Assembly (NCBI GenBank): GCA_964450355.1
Contig: CAYVDH010000063.1
Location: 1 to 18,102 of the forward strand
Length of the DNA: 18,102 nt
Source of the DNA: CAYVDH01 sp964450355
Lineage (GTDB): Bacteria; Bacteroidota; Bacteroidia; NS11-12g; UBA955
Direction of reading: 5' to 3'
The notes beneath the pieces are model-generated. The model was not told where the DNA came from. It ran no database searches and saw nothing but the letters and a program-made list of their open reading frames with translations. The translations under genes were made by a program, and so were the position numbers. This document shows, in pieces, positions 15,692 through 18,102 of the stretch; positions within the stretch are counted from its first letter, which is position 1, and each line of letters starts with the position of its first letter.

Positions 15692-17437
15692 GTGCAAATT
15701 CAATTTGATGAAATAGATTCCCCTGAGAAATTAAAACAATTAGCTAAAGAACAATTAATCGATTATTGTACTTGGTTAAGGCAGTTTTTAATACAAAAAA
15801 TTTCTGAAACAGGAGGACATTTCTCATCTAATTTGGGTGTAGTGGAATTAACTGTTGCATTGCATTACATATACCATGCTCCTATAGATAAGTTGGTATG
15901 GGATGTTGGACATCAAAGCTATGCTCACAAAATTTTAACAAAAAGAAAAACTAAATTTGATACCATCAGAAAATGGAATGGTTTAAGTGGGTTTCCTAAA
16001 ATGTCAGAAAGTGAATACGATGCATTTGGAACTGCTCATTCATCAACATCAATCTCTGCCGTATTAGGCATGTCGGTAGGCGACATGATACAAGGTTTAG
16101 ATAGAGAACACATTGCTGTCATAGGTGATGGTGCATTGAGTGCTGGACAGGCTTTTGAAGCTCTGAACAATGCTGCTATTTTAAATACAAACATGACCAT
16201 AGTCATCAATGACAATCAAATTGGAATTGACCCTAGCCAGGGCGCATTTGGTGAATATTTAAATCAATTAGTAGAAAATAAAAACAATTTCTTTAATGAA
16301 CTAGGTTATCAATATTTTGGTCCATACGATGGTCATGATGTGGTATTGTTAACTGAAGTATTTGAGCAAATAAAATCCATAAAAAAGCCTAAAATCATCC
16401 ATGTAAAAACGATGAAAGGAAAAGGCTATTTACCAGCTGAAGAGGAACAAACCAAATGGCATAGCACCAGTAAATTTGATAAACTAACAGGGAAAAACAT
16501 ATCACCATCCAAAAACAGTTTAAAATTTCAGGATGTGTTTGGTCAACATTTGTTACATTTGGCAGAATTAAATGAAAAAGTGGTGGCAATAACTCCTGCA
16601 ATGGTTTCAGGCAGTTCACTGCACTTCATGCAACAAAAATTTCCTGAAAAAGTATTTGATGTTGGTATTGCAGAACAACATGCAGTTACATTTGCTGCAG
16701 GGTTGAGTTGTTCTGGTTTAATCCCCATTTGTTGTTTATACTCTACTTTTTTACAAAGAGGTTATGATCAATTAATACACGATGTAGCATTGCAAAATTT
16801 ACATGTTGTATTTGCAATCGACAGAGCAGGTTTGGTGGGAGAAGATGGGGCAACACATCACGGAGTTTTTGATTTAGCATTTACCCAAACAATACCTAAT
16901 CTCACTATTTATTGTCCTAAAGATGAAAAAGAATTAGGGAATTGTTTGAATTATGCCATCCATCATCAATTAAGTCCTTCCATTATCAGGTATCCCAGAG
17001 GATATACCCAAAACCAAGAAATAACCCATGATTATGACATCCATTTAAATAAAATTTATGAGGTAAGTAATCCTTCTGAAAAAATAGTTGTAATCTCCAT
17101 AGGCACTTCCTTTTTTACAGTTGAAAATGTAAAAATTAAAAGGCCAGATTTAACATTTGCTCATTATCAATTAATGCAAGTAAAACCTTTAGATGTTGAA
17201 AAATTAAAAGAAATTTTTGCTTTTGCTACTGTTGTAATGGTGTTAGAAGAAGGTCAAAAAATTGGGGGAATTGGAAGTAGTATAGGATTGTTAGCCAATG
17301 AGTTAGATTTTAAAGTCAAAATTATATCAATGGCTATACAAGATCAATTTGTTCCGCATGGTTCGCCAGATGAATTATTAAAAGAAGTGAATTTAGATGA
17401 ACAATCATTAATATTGCAATTAGAAAAATATAAATAA
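15692..17437 (+). CDS. dxs: 1-deoxy-D-xylulose-5-phosphate synthase
   Basis: Condenses pyruvate and glyceraldehyde 3-phosphate to DXP, the first step of the MEP isoprenoid pathway (also feeding thiamine and pyridoxal synthesis). It is a cytoplasmic TPP enzyme. Visible motifs are GGHFSSNLGVVELTVALHY (41-59, His43), WDVGHQSYAHKIL (70-82, His74), FGTAHSSTSISA (112-123), the TPP/Mg site GDGALSAGQAFEALNNA with NDN (145-161, 173-175), the PYR-domain GIAEQHAVTFAAG (325-337, catalytic Glu328), FLQRGYDQ (353-360), and DRAGLVGEDGATHHG (377-391). All key residues appear intact. At 581 aa it is shorter than the usual 620-640. The missing part lies between NDN and GPYDGHD (210-216), about 35 residues less than E. 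coli. The start is GTG at 15692; the ATG at 15690 is out of frame. Start of a likely operon with the next two genes. Confidence 0.96.
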   Translation: MQIQFDEIDSPEKLKQLAKEQLIDYCTWLRQFLIQKISETGGHFSSNLGVVELTVALHYIYHAPIDKLVWDVGHQSYAHKILTKRKTKFDTIRKWNGLSGFPKMSESEYDAFGTAHSSTSISAVLGMSVGDMIQGLDREHIAVIGDGALSAGQAFEALNNAAILNTNMTIVINDNQIGIDPSQGAFGEYLNQLVENKNNFFNELGYQYFGPYDGHDVVLLTEVFEQIKSIKKPKIIHVKTMKGKGYLPAEEEQTKWHSTSKFDKLTGKNISPSKNSLKFQDVFGQHLLHLAELNEKVVAITPAMVSGSSLHFMQQKFPEKVFDVGIAEQHAVTFAAGLSCSGLIPICCLYSTFLQRGYDQLIHDVALQNLHVVFAIDRAGLVGEDGATHHGVFDLAFTQTIPNLTIYCPKDEKELGNCLNYAIHHQLSPSIIRYPRGYTQNQEITHDYDIHLNKIYEVSNPSEKIVVISIGTSFFTVENVKIKRPDLTFAHYQLMQVKPLDVEKLKEIFAFATVVMVLEEGQKIGGIGSSIGLLANELDFKVKIISMAIQDQFVPHGSPDELLKEVNLDEQSLILQLEKYK

Positions 17438-17446
17438 TACATAATT

Positions 17447-17881
17447 ATGTACAATACTATTCAAAGTTTTCATTCGCATTTTAGATGGATCATTTTTATC
17501 ATGGCAGCAATTGCTATAATCATTCCATTTGTTAATAAAAATTCACAAGAAATCAATAAAAAACAAAAATTACCAGCTCTTTTATTCATGATTACAATGG
17601 ACATTCAAGTTTTGCTTGGATTGTTGATGTATTTTTTTTATAGTCCCTTTGGAATAAAGGCTTTTGATATGGGGATGTCTGTAGTGATGAAAACAGCAGA
17701 TATCAGAAAAATAGCTGTCGAACATTTTACCATGATGCTTATTGCTTTTGTTTTAGTTCATGTTGGTTATTCTAAAATTAAAAAAGCAGATTCGGCAGCC
17801 AAAATCAGCAAACATTCTTTGGTGTTTTTTGGAATTGCTTTAATTTTCATATTGGCATCTATTCCTTGGTCAAGATTATAA
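17447..17881 (+). CDS. Four-helix integral membrane protein (Bacteroidota-conserved, unknown function)
   Basis: 144 aa with four predicted transmembrane segments at about 13-29, 44-66, 90-108 and 122-140. Notable residues are the N-terminal HSHFRW (His9, His11), MDIQ.LLGLLMYFFYSPFG (51-69), VEHFTMMLIAFVLVHVGYSK (91-110; His93, His105) and a C-terminal ILASIPWSR. This layout matches a small inner-membrane protein family I have seen in many Bacteroidota genomes, generally annotated as hypothetical and occasionally as cytochrome b-like. The membrane-embedded histidines could bind haem, but that is inference only. The ATG at 17447 is 9 nt after the dxs stop, and the LapA-domain gene begins 16 nt after its end, so it is likely co-transcribed with dxs. 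Confidence 0.82.
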   Translation: MYNTIQSFHSHFRWIIFIMAAIAIIIPFVNKNSQEINKKQKLPALLFMITMDIQVLLGLLMYFFYSPFGIKAFDMGMSVVMKTADIRKIAVEHFTMMLIAFVLVHVGYSKIKKADSAAKISKHSLVFFGIALIFILASIPWSRL

Positions 17882-17897
17882 TTAATTAATTAAAGAT

Positions 17898-18102
17898 ATG
17901 TCTAGTCAATCAAACAAAGGAATTTATAAAATCATCATCGGTGTTTTGATGATGGTTTTAATAGTTATTTTCGCATTACAAAACAATCAAGATACTGAAG
18001 TGAAACTTTGGTTTACTACATTCAAATCGCCCTTAATTATCTTGTTTTTGAGTTGTTTTGTTTTTGGGTTATTTTTTTCTGTTTTGGCGTTATTTTCTCT
18101 TT
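17898..18102 (+). CDS. LapA-domain (DUF1049) membrane protein, truncated by window end
   Basis: The first 68 codons of a gene running off the right edge. A short polar start is followed by transmembrane helix 1 (about 11-28), the segment IFALQNNQDTEVKLWF (24-39), and transmembrane helix 2 (about 46-66). The 'FALQN...V.(L/F).(F/L)F' segment between two helices is the hallmark of LapA/DUF1049 proteins, small inner-membrane proteins linked in Enterobacteria to lipopolysaccharide assembly control. Whether the Bacteroidota members share that role is unknown. The ATG at 17898 follows the upstream gene by 16 nt, and there is no terminator between them, which fits an operon with dxs. Confidence 0.75.
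   Translation, partial: MSSQSNKGIYKIIIGVLMMVLIVIFALQNNQDTEVKLWFTTFKSPLIILFLSCFVFGLFFSVLALFSL

Noticed and set aside
17438..17451. A perfect 14-bp palindrome (TACATAATTATGTA) at the start of the membrane protein gene, considered as an operator.
   Set aside because: It is almost entirely A/T, so such palindromes are expected by chance at this composition. It is kept only as a side remark.

Overview
The window is low-GC chromosomal DNA from a member of the Bacteroidota. The evidence is a gliding-motility-associated C-terminal sorting domain (type IX secretion), a TonB-dependent receptor paired with a DUF4249 lipoprotein, a DUF2807 'head GIN' lipoprotein, no recognisable Shine-Dalgarno sequences, and several exact matches to the Bacteroidota -7 promoter box TAnnTTTG just upstream of start codons. 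I cannot place it below phylum. No rRNA, tRNA, CRISPR array, insertion sequence, phage gene or origin was seen.

Left part (1-4250): a 53-codon reverse-strand stub that reads like the N-terminus of a NifS/IscS cysteine desulfurase, a hairpin terminator, a small unknown lipoprotein (reverse), a DUF1653 protein (forward), and a long T9SS cargo protein (reverse) made of a beta-propeller-like repeat region, two PKD domains and a type B sorting domain.

Middle (4348-10900): lysS (forward) converges on a four-gene reverse-strand envelope cluster. In transcription order this is a TonB-dependent receptor, a DUF4249 lipoprotein (4 nt gap), a PagL-like acyloxyacyl hydrolase (30 nt gap, with its own promoter box) and a DUF2807 lipoprotein (4 nt overlap). 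All four products are predicted to be exported or in the outer membrane, so the cluster probably serves outer-membrane uptake and lipid A or envelope remodelling.

Right part (10985-18102): an exported C1-family cysteine peptidase and a GNAT acetyltransferase in a zero-spacing reverse-strand pair, then a divergent forward-strand GNAT gene, a large exported protein of unknown function with a predicted C-terminal beta-barrel and a 16-T tract in its signal-peptide codons, then dxs (MEP isoprenoid pathway, with a shortened internal loop), a four-helix membrane protein with conserved-looking histidines, and the start of a LapA-domain membrane protein cut by the window edge.

I do not see a clearly new multi-gene system. 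The observations most worth a second look are the cysteine desulfurase stub, the poly-T tract, the repeated placement of promoter boxes 4-10 nt from start codons, the compact DXS, and the receptor/PagL/DUF2807 envelope cluster with a 17-bp operator-like palindrome upstream.
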